NCBI RefSeq assembly: GCF_901447155.2
Contig: NZ_LR588415.1
Coordinates: forward strand, 168,885-232,884
DNA from: Peptoniphilus catoniae
GTDB taxonomy: Bacteria > Bacillota > Clostridia > Tissierellales > Peptoniphilaceae
Length of the DNA: 64,000 nt
Direction: 5' to 3'
The notes under the pieces are model-generated. The model did not search any database. It worked only from the letters and a program-made list of their open reading frames with translations, and was not told where the DNA came from. The first letter of the stretch is position 1; each line of letters starts with the position of its first letter. Of this stretch, positions 18,098 to 26,965 are shown in pieces. The translations under genes were made by a program, and so were the position numbers.

Positions 18098-19225
18098 TTA
18101 AAAACTTTTTAAAACCTCAATAAACCTATCCACTTCACTAAAGGTGTTAAAGGTGGATAGGGAGGCTCTTACCATACCTCTTTTTTCCGTTCCCATAGCT
18201 CGGTGAAAAAGCGGGGCACAGTGGAGCTTTGCCCTTGTGGCAATTTTTCCCTTTTCCCAAAGAAGATCTGAAACCTTTTCTGAGGAGTAGTCCTTGTAGT
18301 TAAAGGAAACAATAGGACCATGGGGATAAACGTGGTCAGTGTAAAGCTTTACTCCATCAAGCTTTTCCAGAGACTTGTAAAGATAGGAGGATAGGTCGTA
18401 AAGATTCTTGGAGATTTTTTTAATTCCAAGGCCTTTTATGTATTTAATACCTTCTAAGAGTCCAAGGTTAGATGGAAGATTTAAAGTCCCATATTCGAAA
18501 ATATCCGGCATAAAGTTGTTTTGGTGGGGGTTCACAGAGTTACCTCCTCCACCGGAAAACACTTCTTTAAATTTTATATCGCCCTTTACAGCAATGCCCC
18601 CTGTACCTTGAGGGCCATAGAGTCCCTTGTGTCCTGTAAAGCAAAGTACAGCTCTGTCAAAGCCTTTAAGGCTTAGGTCCATGGTGCCACCGCCTTGAGC
18701 TGCATCTATTAAGAGAATAAGTCCGTGTCTTTTGCAAAAGTCTCGAGCCAAAGATAAGTCGGTAATTTCTCCCGAAACATTGGACATGGCAGTTAGGCAA
18801 AGAAGCTTTGTATTTTTTTGTAGAAGGTCTTCAAGGGGATTTAGGTTTATTTTGCCCTTTTCAGTTAAGGGAAGATAGGACACCTCAATAGCTAAGATAT
18901 CCTTTAAATGATTTAGAGGTCTAAGGACTGAGTTATGCTCTGCAAGTGATGTAATAACATGATCACCCTTTTCTAGAATGGAGTTTAACACAAGATTTAA
19001 ACCTGTAGTTACATTTGCACATAAGGCAACATTTAAAGGGTCTAGGGAAAAAAGCTCTCCAATTTCCTGCCTAAGAGAAAAAAGGCTACTAAGGGAATTT
19101 AAAGACATATCATAGGATCCTCTACTTGCATTTCCAAAGTTTTTTGAGTTTACGGCCTCCATTAAAGCCACACCTACTTGAGGCGGTTTTACAAGAGTTG
19201 TTGAAGCATTGTCAAAATAAATCAT
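18098..19225 (-). CDS. Class V cysteine desulfurase of the selenium cluster
   Basis: PLP enzyme, 375 aa, of the cysteine desulfurase/selenocysteine lyase family found in selenium loci (the EF2568-like group). N-terminal YFDNASTT; the PLP lysine lies in TGHKGLYGPQGTGG (near residue 198); catalytic Cys in KLHCAP near residue 336. It probably supplies S or Se to the carrier proteins encoded just upstream. It overlaps the DUF3343 gene by 4 nt (ATGA) and ends the selD-yedF-DUF3343 operon. Confidence 0.88.
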   Translation of the reverse strand: MIYFDNASTTLVKPPQVGVALMEAVNSKNFGNASRGSYDMSLNSLSSLFSLRQEIGELFSLDPLNVALCANVTTGLNLVLNSILEKGDHVITSLAEHNSVLRPLNHLKDILAIEVSYLPLTEKGKINLNPLEDLLQKNTKLLCLTAMSNVSGEITDLSLARDFCKRHGLILLIDAAQGGGTMDLSLKGFDRAVLCFTGHKGLYGPQGTGGIAVKGDIKFKEVFSGGGGNSVNPHQNNFMPDIFEYGTLNLPSNLGLLEGIKYIKGLGIKKISKNLYDLSSYLYKSLEKLDGVKLYTDHVYPHGPIVSFNYKDYSSEKVSDLLWEKGKIATRAKLHCAPLFHRAMGTEKRGMVRASLSTFNTFSEVDRFIEVLKSF

Positions 19226-19431
19226 TTAAGGGGATAAACTCCTTCCACATTTTCCCTACCTAGGACATCTAAAACCTTATTTAAGTTTTCTCCGACCTTT
19301 AAGCCGAAGCCGCAATCGGAGCTTATCCAAGAGGGTAAGGTAATCAGTCTTGTACCTAAGTCTTGAGTCTTTTTTTCAGCAGCCATGGCGTAATTGGAAG
19401 ACTTAAAGGTAATCAGGTGATAGGTCAGCAT
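19222..19431 (-). CDS. DUF3343 small putative Se/S carrier
   Basis: 69 aa. DUF3343 proteins regularly accompany yedF, selD and a class V desulfurase in selenium-using bacteria. A single Cys in SDCGFGLKV near residue 40 could carry a persulfide or selenide. It overlaps both neighbours (7 nt with yedF, 4 nt with the desulfurase), so co-translation is likely. Carrier function is inferred from context. Confidence 0.8.
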   Translation of the reverse strand: MLTYHLITFKSSNYAMAAEKKTQDLGTRLITLPSWISSDCGFGLKVGENLNKVLDVLGRENVEGVYPLK

Positions 19432-20003
19432 GGTTTTACGACCTTGTATTTTATTTGCAGGTCTACAATATTATCCATGTTTGTTATTTGTCCAACCTTT
19501 AGGGAATCCTTTAAACCGTAATTGTTTAAGCACAGTCCACAGGATAAAACTGTAGTGCCTTTTTCTTCCAGTTTCTTTAAATCTGAAACGGTATTTTCAT
19601 TTAGAGTGGAAAGTCTTACTCCATAGTTATAAAGGACTACATAGGTGGGAAGGCTTTCTTTTTCTGGTAGGGAGTAAAGAAATCCCTCCAACAGTTTTTT
19701 AGAAAAGTCTTCATCTCCAAGACCCAGTCTGTCAGATGAAAAGACAACAATAAATTCATCTTCTTGAGGCTTATCTTCTGCCTCTATATCTTTAACCTTT
19801 TCAAAGGCAACCCTATAGGTTTTATCTTCCTTGCTTGTTTTGGTTTTATAACCAAGGTGATCAGCCATTTTAGCTAAATTTTCAGTTGCAATTTCATTAT
19901 CTACAAGTACACAAAAGTCCTTGGGGCTTTCTTCTTTTATAAGTTTTTTTGCCAGTATTACCGGTCTTGGACAAAGAAGCCCCATAGCATTAATTTCTTT
20001 CAT
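19425..20003 (-). CDS. yedF: Selenium metabolism protein YedF
   Basis: 192 aa in two parts. The N-terminal TusA-like domain has the LCPRP motif (Cys10), used by TusA proteins to carry sulfur. The C-terminal DsrE-like domain has SCGLCLNNYGL near residue 157. YedF goes with selD and is linked in comparative work to labile selenium cofactor in molybdenum hydroxylases. It starts 3 nt after selD stops. Confidence 0.9.
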   Translation of the reverse strand: MKEINAMGLLCPRPVILAKKLIKEESPKDFCVLVDNEIATENLAKMADHLGYKTKTSKEDKTYRVAFEKVKDIEAEDKPQEDEFIVVFSSDRLGLGDEDFSKKLLEGFLYSLPEKESLPTYVVLYNYGVRLSTLNENTVSDLKKLEEKGTTVLSCGLCLNNYGLKDSLKVGQITNMDNIVDLQIKYKVVKPC

Positions 20004-20006
20004 AAT

Positions 20007-21008
20007 CTACCTCACTATAATTTTTTTATCTTTTTTTTCAATGACCTCAGCGATAATTGAAGCTGGGATATTATTTTTTCTAAGTTTTTCTACAAGCTCA
20101 TTAGATCTGTCGGATATGGAGACAAGAAGCCCACCTGATGTTTGAGGGTCAAATAGCACTTCCTCAAGAGCAAAGTCGTTTATTTGAAAATCAACAAGAT
20201 TACTATAGGATTTTCTATTTCTTTGACCTCCGGCAGTAAATAAAAATTCTTCGGCGGATTCTTTAGCACCGGAAAGGATAGGTAAGTTTTCCGTGTTTAT
20301 TAAAGCTGTATCATTTATCATTTCACTAAGATGTCCTATAAGTCCGAAGCCCGTTACATCAGTCATGGAGGTTACAGGAAAGTCCTTTAATATATCATAG
20401 GCATATTTGTTAAGAGTTTTCATGGATTTTACCGCATTTTCAAAGTCATCGTCCTTACACTGACCCACAGTTTTTGCAGAAGTTAAAAGTCCAACTCCTA
20501 AAGGCTTTGTAAGGATAATCTTATCGCCAACTTTTGCAGAGTTGTTTTTGTAAATTTTTTCAGGATTTAAGACTCCTAAAACACAAAGACCGTATTTAAT
20601 TCTCGGGTCGTGAATAGAATGACCTCCTGCAAGGGAACATTGGGCTTCCTCAAGCTTTTTGGCACCGCCTTTTAAAATCTCTTCTAAAAGACTTCTGTCC
20701 TCCTCTTCAGGAAAGCAAACTAAGTTAAGGGCACAAATTGGCTCTCCTCCCATTGCATATATATCTGAAAGAGCATTAGCTGCGGCAATCTCTCCAAAAA
20801 CAAAGGGATCTTCTACCATAGGAGGGAAAAAATCACAGGTAAGGGCAAGAGCTGTCGAATCATTAATTTTTATAACAGCTGCATCGTCATTGTTGGAAAA
20901 GCCTTCAAGGATTTCCTTTCTCTTAAATACAGTTAAAAGGTCTAAGGTTGCCTTTAAATCGGAAGCCGAAATTTTAGCATTGCAACCTCCGCAAACTTCA
21001 AGTTTCAT
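20007..21008 (-). CDS. selD: Selenide, water dikinase
   Basis: Makes selenophosphate, the Se donor for selenocysteine and for 2-selenouridine in tRNA. 333 aa. Active site CNAK near residue 10 keeps the Cys and Lys (E. coli C17, K20); it is the Cys, not the Sec, version. DVTGFGLIGH, CDFFPP and FDPQTSGGLL are further signatures. GAGGTGAG is the ribosome site. First gene of a four-gene minus-strand operon, divergent from mnmH. Confidence 0.97.
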   Translation of the reverse strand: MKLEVCGGCNAKISASDLKATLDLLTVFKRKEILEGFSNNDDAAVIKINDSTALALTCDFFPPMVEDPFVFGEIAAANALSDIYAMGGEPICALNLVCFPEEEDRSLLEEILKGGAKKLEEAQCSLAGGHSIHDPRIKYGLCVLGVLNPEKIYKNNSAKVGDKIILTKPLGVGLLTSAKTVGQCKDDDFENAVKSMKTLNKYAYDILKDFPVTSMTDVTGFGLIGHLSEMINDTALINTENLPILSGAKESAEEFLFTAGGQRNRKSYSNLVDFQINDFALEEVLFDPQTSGGLLVSISDRSNELVEKLRKNNIPASIIAEVIEKKDKKIIVR

Positions 21009-21028
21009 CGTCTCACCTCACTACAATT

Positions 21029-21067
21029 ACTATAGCACTTTAAAAAATTTTTTAAAACATTTATAAT
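21029..21067. promoter_or_regulatory. Divergent selD/mnmH promoter region with AT palindrome
   Basis: The 65-bp gap holds an extended -10 for selD on the minus strand (TGCTATAGT, with ACTATA at 21029-21034 on plus). For mnmH, TATAAT lies at 21062-21067 and TTTAAA at 21039-21044, 17 bp apart. An 18-bp perfect palindrome TTTAAAAAATTTTTTAAA (21039-21056) lies between them and could be a shared operator. Confidence 0.55.
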
Positions 21068-21073
21068 TAGACT

Positions 21074-22096
21074 ATGTTTAAAGCAAATGATTATGAAGAA
21101 ATTTTAAAATTTAATAAACCTCTTTTTATAGATTTAAGAAGTGAAGGTGAATTTAAGGCAGGGACAATTCCCGGAGCTATATCTATGCCGGTTTTGTCCA
21201 ACGAAGAAAGAAAAGTTGTAGGCACCCTGTATGATAGCGGTAAAATAACTGAGGCTAAGCTTAAAGGAGTAGAATTTTTTACTCCAAAGCTTGTGGACTA
21301 CTATAAATTTATAGCAGAGGCCTGTAGGGACTATGAGCCTATTTTATTTTGCTCAAGAGGTGGTTTCAGATCTACAGTATTATTTGATCTTTTAAAAAGC
21401 TTAGGTCAAAAAGTTTACAAGCTTAATTTAGGCTACAAGGGTTATAGGGCCTATGTACTGAAATGTTTGGAAAACCTTGGGGATTATGAATATATAGTTT
21501 TAAAGGGGTTTACAGGTTGTGGCAAAACGGAAATTTTAAAGGAGCTTTCAAAAAGAGGTAAAAATGTATTAGATCTTGAAGGCTTAGCAAATCATAGAGG
21601 ATCTCTTTTTGGAGGAGTAGGTCTAGGCAATCAACCATCACAAAAGACTTTTGAATCGGAGATTCTTGAGTCCTACAGGAGGTTTAAAAAAGGACCTGTA
21701 TTTGTGGAAGCCGAGTCATCAAGAATAGGAGATTTGATTTTACCTCTTAAGCTTAAAACTGCTATTGCCACTTCTCCAAAGAAGGTTCTTATAAATGACA
21801 CAGTGGAGGGTAGACTTGCAAGGATTAAGGGAGATTATCTAAGGGACTATAGTGAAGATACAAAAAAAGAGCTTATGGAAGCTCTTGAAAACCTTAAAAA
21901 ATACATAAGCCATAAAAGGTATGTGGATTATTTAAATTTAATTAAAGAGGAAAAATTTGATTTTATTATTAAAGATCTTATGGAAAAATATTATGATGCC
22001 AACTATGCTATAAAGAAAGATGATTTTATTTTGTCTATTAACAATGAAGATCCGGAAAAATCCTGTGACTATTTGTTGGAAAAGCTGGGTTTATAA
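21074..22096 (+). CDS. mnmH: tRNA 2-selenouridine synthase
   Basis: Converts 2-thiouridine at the wobble position of tRNA-Lys/Glu/Gln to 2-selenouridine using selenophosphate. 340 aa. Rhodanese domain with IDLRSEGEF and the catalytic Cys in FCSRGGFRST (near residue 97), then a P-loop GFTGCGKTE and DLEGLANHRGS. It sits opposite selD, which makes its substrate. No Shine-Dalgarno is visible; the -10 is 6 nt before the ATG, so the mRNA may be leaderless. Confidence 0.96.
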   Translation: MFKANDYEEILKFNKPLFIDLRSEGEFKAGTIPGAISMPVLSNEERKVVGTLYDSGKITEAKLKGVEFFTPKLVDYYKFIAEACRDYEPILFCSRGGFRSTVLFDLLKSLGQKVYKLNLGYKGYRAYVLKCLENLGDYEYIVLKGFTGCGKTEILKELSKRGKNVLDLEGLANHRGSLFGGVGLGNQPSQKTFESEILESYRRFKKGPVFVEAESSRIGDLILPLKLKTAIATSPKKVLINDTVEGRLARIKGDYLRDYSEDTKKELMEALENLKKYISHKRYVDYLNLIKEEKFDFIIKDLMEKYYDANYAIKKDDFILSINNEDPEKSCDYLLEKLGL

Positions 22097-22132
22097 AATT
22101 AATGTAAGGATTTTCATTTGAAGAGATAATAT

Positions 22133-22168
22133 AAAAAGGACTATGTTTAATTTACACAGTCCTTTTTT
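22133..22168. terminator. Bidirectional terminator between mnmH and the PBP gene
   Basis: AAAAAGGACT pairs with AGTCCTTTTTT, with TGT/ACA continuing the stem after a bulge. The A run and T run suit both strands. Confidence 0.9.
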
Positions 22169-22183
22169 AATTTATAAAAGTAT

Positions 22184-24601
22184 TTAATTGTTTTCGTTGG
22201 AAGATTTTTTCTTCTTTTTAGTCTTAGGAGCATTATTGTTATTGTCAGTTGATTTAGACTTTTTCTTTGAAGATGATTTTTTGCTATTGTTATTGTTTTT
22301 GTTATTGTTATCTTCGTCATCGTCTTTACTTTCAACAAATGAGTATTTGTTCAGGTAGTGAGGTTTAGTTCCTTCAACAAAATATTCGTATCTTCCGCCT
22401 ACATACTTTCTGTAAAGTCCAGTTTCAGGTTGAGGAAACTCTTTATCCTCCAAATCTTTATGAATAGGCTTCATAAATTCTTTCCATAAACTTGCCGCTA
22501 CACTTGACATAAAAGGCATAGGCTCGTGAAGGTCATTACCTATAAAAACAGAGCATAAATAATAGGGAGTGTATCCTACAAACCAAGCTTCCTTCTTTTG
22601 ATTTGTTGTACCGGTTTTGCCGGCTATACTCATTTTAGGGAAGTTGGCATTGGTACCCGTACCTTTTTTAACTACATCTTCCAATATATTGGTAAGGATA
22701 AAAGCGTTTTGAGGTGAAAGAATCTTTTTTCCCTTTCCGGATCTTTCATAAATCACTTCTCCTGAAGAGTTTGTAATTTTATCTATAAAGCTGGGCTTTT
22801 GGTAGACTCCTTCATTGGCAAGGGGAGTATAAGCTCCCGCCATTTCAAGAGGTGATATTCCTTTAGTCATGCCTCCAAGTGCCATAGATGAAGGGATTTG
22901 ATCATTAGTAACAGGATTATCCTCTGGCCACACCAGGGAAGTAACACCTATATCCTCCAGGTTTTCCATAATCATTTTCATAGCCTTAGGCTCATCAACT
23001 GCCTTGGAATATGGGTAGTTTTTGTTTGAAGCCATATTATAGTCCACGCCTATATCCCTTGCTACCAAATAAGCGCCGACATTTGACGATCTTACAATAA
23101 GGTTTCTAATATTGGTCCAGCCTACATAAGAGCCAACATTGGTAGGTGTATATTTAAAAATACTCTTAGGTAGAGGCGCATCAAGATAAACATCCGCCGC
23201 AGTGGCACCATTTCTAAAAGCCGTCATATATACGGATATCGGCTTTATACTTGAACCGGGCGATCTTGGTGATGTAGCCCTGTTAAAGTTGGAATTCCCT
23301 GCAATGCCTCTTCCCCCAATAAGAGCCTTTACCTGCCCTGTATGAGGATCCATTAAAACTGCTCCTACTTGAGGTTGCTTGATTCCGTTTTCATCAGTTC
23401 TACTTCTTGGGAAAAGCTTGTCATTGTTTACGACTTCTTCCATGTGTTTTTGCAAGTCCAGGCTCATAGATGAATAGATTTGGAATCCGCCGGTGTAGAG
23501 CTTAGTATTTGCCTCTTCATTTGAGTAACCTAAGGATTCTAAAATACTTATGGCTTCTTCTTTAACCTCATCAACAAAAAAGGATGATAATCCCTTTTCC
23601 TCCCTAGGACTTAAAACAATATTTATAGGTTCAATTAAAGCAGCCTCGTATTCTTCGTTGCTGATGTAATTTTGTTCCTTCATTTTTTTTAAAATAAGCT
23701 TTTGTCTTTCCTTGGATTTTTCATTAAAAACCGCCTTCATAGGCACCAAGGTTCCGGATTCTACAAGTTTAAGATCAAAACTGTCGATTCTACCAAGCTC
23801 TTTTAGCTTGGAAGATATAGCTAAAGTTTCTTCTGATGGACTTTCTCCACTGGTGGGTACAAGTTCAAACTGTATACTTTCAATATTATCTTCACCTGTT
23901 ATAGCTTCTCTAATATAGGGAGAATATTTTTCGGGCCTATTGGTTATTCCGGCTACTAGGGCACATTCTGCCAAGCTTAGGTCAGAAACATTCTTGTTAA
24001 AAAAGGTCTTTGCTGCCGCCTGAACTCCTACAGTACCCTTTGAAAAGCCTGCGGAATTCATATAAGCTTCTAGAATTTGATCCTTTGAAAGCTTTGATTC
24101 CATTTCATAGGCATAGTAAATATCAGTAAGCTTTCTTTCTATACTTTGATTTGAAGAAGTATAAAGGTTTTTGGCAAGCTGCATTGATATAGTTGAGCCG
24201 CCTTGAACAATTCTGCCTGCCTTAAGGTTGCTGACAAGTGCGCCTAAAATTCTCTTAAAATCCACTGCATCATGTTGATAGAATCTTTCGTCCTCAATGG
24301 CAATTACTGCATTTTTTAAATTTTTAGGGATCTTGTCTAAAGTAACATATTGTGAAAACTCATTTAAAACCAGAGTTTGAATTAAATTTTCCTTATCATC
24401 ATAGACACTTGATGTTTCGTGAATTAAAGCTCTGTAGTTTTCAGCGTCTATTCTCGGTGCTTTTTTAAGTATTGAAAGCATAGATGTACTTACAAAAGTT
24501 CCTAAAGTTATTAAGGCTGATAGGGCAAGTATTAATAATATTTTAAAGAAGCTTGATAGTCGCAGAAACTTGCGACGGCCTCTTTTTTTATTCCTATTCA
24601 T
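22184..24601 (-). CDS. Class A penicillin-binding protein (PBP1A type)
   Basis: 805-aa bifunctional peptidoglycan synthase. A basic cytoplasmic start and one membrane helix (about residues 18-40) come first. The GT51 glycosyltransferase has EDERFYQHDAVD, GGSTISMQLAKN and RKLTDIYYA. The transpeptidase has SSIK in SPGSSIKP (active Ser), SSN and KTGTTN. The last 50 residues are a low-complexity Lys/Ser/Asn/Asp run. AGGAGG precedes the ATG. Transcribed alone toward mnmH. Could be called ponA or mrcA; the family is certain. Confidence 0.95.
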   Translation of the reverse strand: MNRNKKRGRRKFLRLSSFFKILLILALSALITLGTFVSTSMLSILKKAPRIDAENYRALIHETSSVYDDKENLIQTLVLNEFSQYVTLDKIPKNLKNAVIAIEDERFYQHDAVDFKRILGALVSNLKAGRIVQGGSTISMQLAKNLYTSSNQSIERKLTDIYYAYEMESKLSKDQILEAYMNSAGFSKGTVGVQAAAKTFFNKNVSDLSLAECALVAGITNRPEKYSPYIREAITGEDNIESIQFELVPTSGESPSEETLAISSKLKELGRIDSFDLKLVESGTLVPMKAVFNEKSKERQKLILKKMKEQNYISNEEYEAALIEPINIVLSPREEKGLSSFFVDEVKEEAISILESLGYSNEEANTKLYTGGFQIYSSMSLDLQKHMEEVVNNDKLFPRSRTDENGIKQPQVGAVLMDPHTGQVKALIGGRGIAGNSNFNRATSPRSPGSSIKPISVYMTAFRNGATAADVYLDAPLPKSIFKYTPTNVGSYVGWTNIRNLIVRSSNVGAYLVARDIGVDYNMASNKNYPYSKAVDEPKAMKMIMENLEDIGVTSLVWPEDNPVTNDQIPSSMALGGMTKGISPLEMAGAYTPLANEGVYQKPSFIDKITNSSGEVIYERSGKGKKILSPQNAFILTNILEDVVKKGTGTNANFPKMSIAGKTGTTNQKKEAWFVGYTPYYLCSVFIGNDLHEPMPFMSSVAASLWKEFMKPIHKDLEDKEFPQPETGLYRKYVGGRYEYFVEGTKPHYLNKYSFVESKDDDEDNNNKNNNNSKKSSSKKKSKSTDNNNNAPKTKKKKKSSNENN

Positions 24602-24624
24602 CTGATGACCTCCTCAATAGTGTC

Positions 24625-24630
24625 ATTATA
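24625..24630 (-). promoter_or_regulatory. PBP gene promoter, -10 element
   Basis: TATAAT on the minus strand, 24 nt before the PBP ATG; the -35 (TTTTAA) is weak. Confidence 0.5.
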
Positions 24631-24813
24631 CTATATTTTGACGCCTTTTAAAACAAAATCAATTTAAAATGGGTATAATATACTAACAATAGAGATTAGT
24701 GATAAAATTTAAATACAGTTTTATTTGAAATTTATATATTTTAATTATAGGAATAATGAGAACTGAACTGTATACTTACCTCATAGGTAATAAATAAACA
24801 ATGAGAGGTTAAA

Positions 24814-25356
24814 ATGAAAGCTATAGATTATTTAGTAAATGAACATGAGGAAATAATATTATTTACCGATAGACTTGAAGAAGAGTGTCTTAAAATTATG
24901 GAAGATAAGCTTATAGATGAAAAATTTTTCAGGGCAGCTATAAGGTATATAAGGGAATTTGCAGATGGAGTCCATCATAAAAAGGAAGAAGATATACTTT
25001 TTAAATACATGGTGGAAAGCTTGGGACCTGCTGCCGAAAAACTCGTTAAAAACGGAATGCTTGTTGAACACCAAATGGCTAGGGCTTATTGTATGGAGTT
25101 GGAAAAAAGTCTGGAATCCTATTTAAAATCAAAGGATAATAGAGACCTTCTTCAAGTAATAACCAATACCATGAGCTATGTAAATCTTTTAAGGCAACAC
25201 GCCGATAAGGAGAATAAGGTTGTCTATCCCTTTGCACAAAAGCATTTATCCAATGAGATAAAAGATAAGATTGAAATTGAATCCTTTGATCTTGTGGAGA
25301 TAGAGAAGCGCCTTATGCCAATGAAGGAAGAACTGAAAAAAATAATTTTTTCATAA
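24814..25356 (+). CDS. Hemerythrin-like di-iron protein
   Basis: 180 aa, an all-helical HHE cation-binding domain. Likely iron ligands are His10 in NEHEE, the His pair and Glu in GVHHKKEED (residues 50-59), His84 in VEHQMAR and RQHADKENKVVYPF near residue 129. Such proteins sense or bind O2 or NO, or protect iron centres; the role here is not known. The 200-nt upstream gap is AT-rich, with TATAAT at 24674 but no good -35. Monocistronic. Confidence 0.87.
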   Translation: MKAIDYLVNEHEEIILFTDRLEEECLKIMEDKLIDEKFFRAAIRYIREFADGVHHKKEEDILFKYMVESLGPAAEKLVKNGMLVEHQMARAYCMELEKSLESYLKSKDNRDLLQVITNTMSYVNLLRQHADKENKVVYPFAQKHLSNEIKDKIEIESFDLVEIEKRLMPMKEELKKIIFS

Positions 25357-25365
25357 CTAGTAAAA

Positions 25366-25415
25366 AAGAACCTCTTTAAATTCTATGATTAAGAAATAAA
25401 GAGGTTCTTCTTTTA
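25366..25415. terminator. Bidirectional terminator between hemerythrin and bioY
   Basis: A 13-bp perfect stem: AAGAACCTCTTTA pairs with TAAAGAGGTTCTT, loop of 18 nt, followed by CTTTT. Confidence 0.9.
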
Positions 25416-25449
25416 AGTAAAAGTATTTGAAACAAGTTATTATAAGTCC

Positions 25450-25995
25450 TTAATCCATTAGGGCTTTTTTTATTTTCGGAGCGGCAATAGATGCAACTAT
25501 CATTTTTAAAAGGTCACCAGGAATGAAAGGAATCATACCTATGGAAAGAACACCATAGAGTGAGTCCGGTGCCTTACCTAAAGATTTTAAAATAAAGTAC
25601 ATGTAAGTAAGACCTATAAGGTAAATAAAAGCATTACCTATAAAAATTGCAAGAAAATTTTTGTAGATACTTTCTTCTTTAAATTTTCTTACAAGTAAAG
25701 CTATAGAGTAGGCACCAAGAGAAAATCCTAAAATAAAGCCGAAGCTCGGTGAAAACACTGATTGTACTCCACCGGTAAAGCCTGCAAAAACGGGAATACC
25801 TACAAGGCCTATAATGGTGTAAACTGCAACTGATAAAAATGCTTCAGCAGGTGTAAGTAAAAGGCCTGCCATAAAAACAAAAAAAGTTTGTAGAGTTACA
25901 GGTACCGGATACATAGGAACCGGAACGAAAGACCCTACTGCTATAAGTGCAGAAAATAATGCCGTTTTAGTTAATGATTTAGTTTTAATATTCAT
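25450..25995 (-). CDS. bioY: Biotin transporter substrate-binding subunit BioY
   Basis: Six-helix S component of the ECF biotin uptake system, 181 aa. VPVPMYPVPVTLQTFFVFMAG and FSPSFGFILGF are family signatures. No bioM or bioN lies beside it, so it should use a shared ECF module or act alone. AGGAGG 7 nt before the ATG. Its promoter overlaps a BirA-like operator, so biotin should repress it. Confidence 0.94.
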   Translation of the reverse strand: MNIKTKSLTKTALFSALIAVGSFVPVPMYPVPVTLQTFFVFMAGLLLTPAEAFLSVAVYTIIGLVGIPVFAGFTGGVQSVFSPSFGFILGFSLGAYSIALLVRKFKEESIYKNFLAIFIGNAFIYLIGLTYMYFILKSLGKAPDSLYGVLSIGMIPFIPGDLLKMIVASIAAPKIKKALMD

Positions 25996-26010
25996 ATCTT
26001 TATCCTCCTA

Positions 26011-26042
26011 TTGTTCACTGAAATCATAATACAAGTTGACAA
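26011..26042. promoter_or_regulatory. BirA-like operator of bioY
   Basis: Inverted half-sites TTGTTCAC and GTTGACAA, 16 bp apart. This is the arrangement of biotin-repressor (BirA) sites in Gram-positive bacteria. One half lies in the promoter spacer and the other just past the predicted start, ideal for repression. Confidence 0.75.
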
Positions 26043-26051
26043 TTCTGTCAA
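26023..26051 (-). promoter_or_regulatory. bioY promoter
   Basis: TTGACA (plus 26046-26051), 17-bp spacer, TATGAT (plus 26023-26028) on the minus strand, about 28 nt before the ATG. Confidence 0.85.
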
Positions 26052-26173
26052 TATTAATTTCATTGCAATTTATGTTATTTTAAAATTCGTATCTACTGTA
26101 AAATTATTTGCCCTTACTTGATTTTTATAGGTTCAAAGGATATACTTAAAAAAAATTATCTATGGGGGAAACT

Positions 26174-26965
26174 ATGTTATTAGTAATAGATGTTGGCAAT
26201 ACTACTATAGTTTTCGGTGTCTATCATAATGATGAACTTATTAGCGATTTCAGAATAGCCACTGTTAAAACAAGAACATCAGATGAGTATGGAATGCTTT
26301 TTTATAATAGTCTGTCTCACGCAAATATAGATGTAAATGAGATAGATGATGTTATTATATCTTCAGTAGTTCCTAATCTTATGCACACCTTGCCGAGTAT
26401 GGTAATTAAATATTTTAATAAAAGGCCTATAGTTGTTAATAGAAATTTGAATTTGGGTTTAAAAATCAAGTATGTAAATCCGGATGAAGTGGGAGCTGAC
26501 AGGTTAGTTAATGCGGTTGCAGCTATAAAAAATTACGGAGGCCCCTGTATTATAATAGATATAGGTACAGCCATGACTTTTTGCGTAATAGATAAGGACA
26601 ACAATTACTTGGGTGGACTTATTATGCCCGGTATAGGAATATCCGCCGAAGCACTTTTTATGATGACTTCAAAACTTCCTAAAATAGAAATAGTGAAGTC
26701 TGAGAAGGTAATTGAAACAAGCACAGTTGCGGCTATGCAGGCGGGACTTTATTATGGTTTCACCTCCATGATAGACGGAATTCTTGAGAAAATAGCAAGG
26801 GAGCTTAATATGGATCTTAAGGATTTAAATATAATTTCAACTGGGGGCTTCTCTTCTCTTTTAACATCAGATTCAAAATACAATATTGTTATAGATAGGT
26901 TTTTAACTTTAAAAGGTTTAAAGCTTATTTATGATTTAAATAGGAAGGATAAGTTTGAAGGATAA
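26174..26965 (+). CDS. coaX: Type III pantothenate kinase
   Basis: First step of coenzyme A synthesis. 263 aa from the ATG at 26174, which has GGGGGAA just before it; an earlier ATG at 26162 would add MGET and lacks a site. LLVIDVGNTTIVFGVY is the phosphate loop, GADRLVNAVAA and IIDIGTAMTF contain catalytic Asp residues, and GGLIMPGIG follows. coaX-dus-greA-lysS is a common clostridial order. It overlaps dus by 11 nt. Confidence 0.96.
   Translation: MLLVIDVGNTTIVFGVYHNDELISDFRIATVKTRTSDEYGMLFYNSLSHANIDVNEIDDVIISSVVPNLMHTLPSMVIKYFNKRPIVVNRNLNLGLKIKYVNPDEVGADRLVNAVAAIKNYGGPCIIIDIGTAMTFCVIDKDNNYLGGLIMPGIGISAEALFMMTSKLPKIEIVKSEKVIETSTVAAMQAGLYYGFTSMIDGILEKIARELNMDLKDLNIISTGGFSSLLTSDSKYNIVIDRFLTLKGLKLIYDLNRKDKFEG

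Noticed and set aside
18098-22096. Selenocysteine (in-frame TGA) in SelD or neighbours
   Set aside because: SelD has Cys at the active site, all frames close normally, and no SECIS-like hairpin after a TGA was found.
22147-22338. Low-complexity reverse frames at the PBP C terminus
   Set aside because: They are shadows of the AAN/AAG-rich tail codons and have no start signals.
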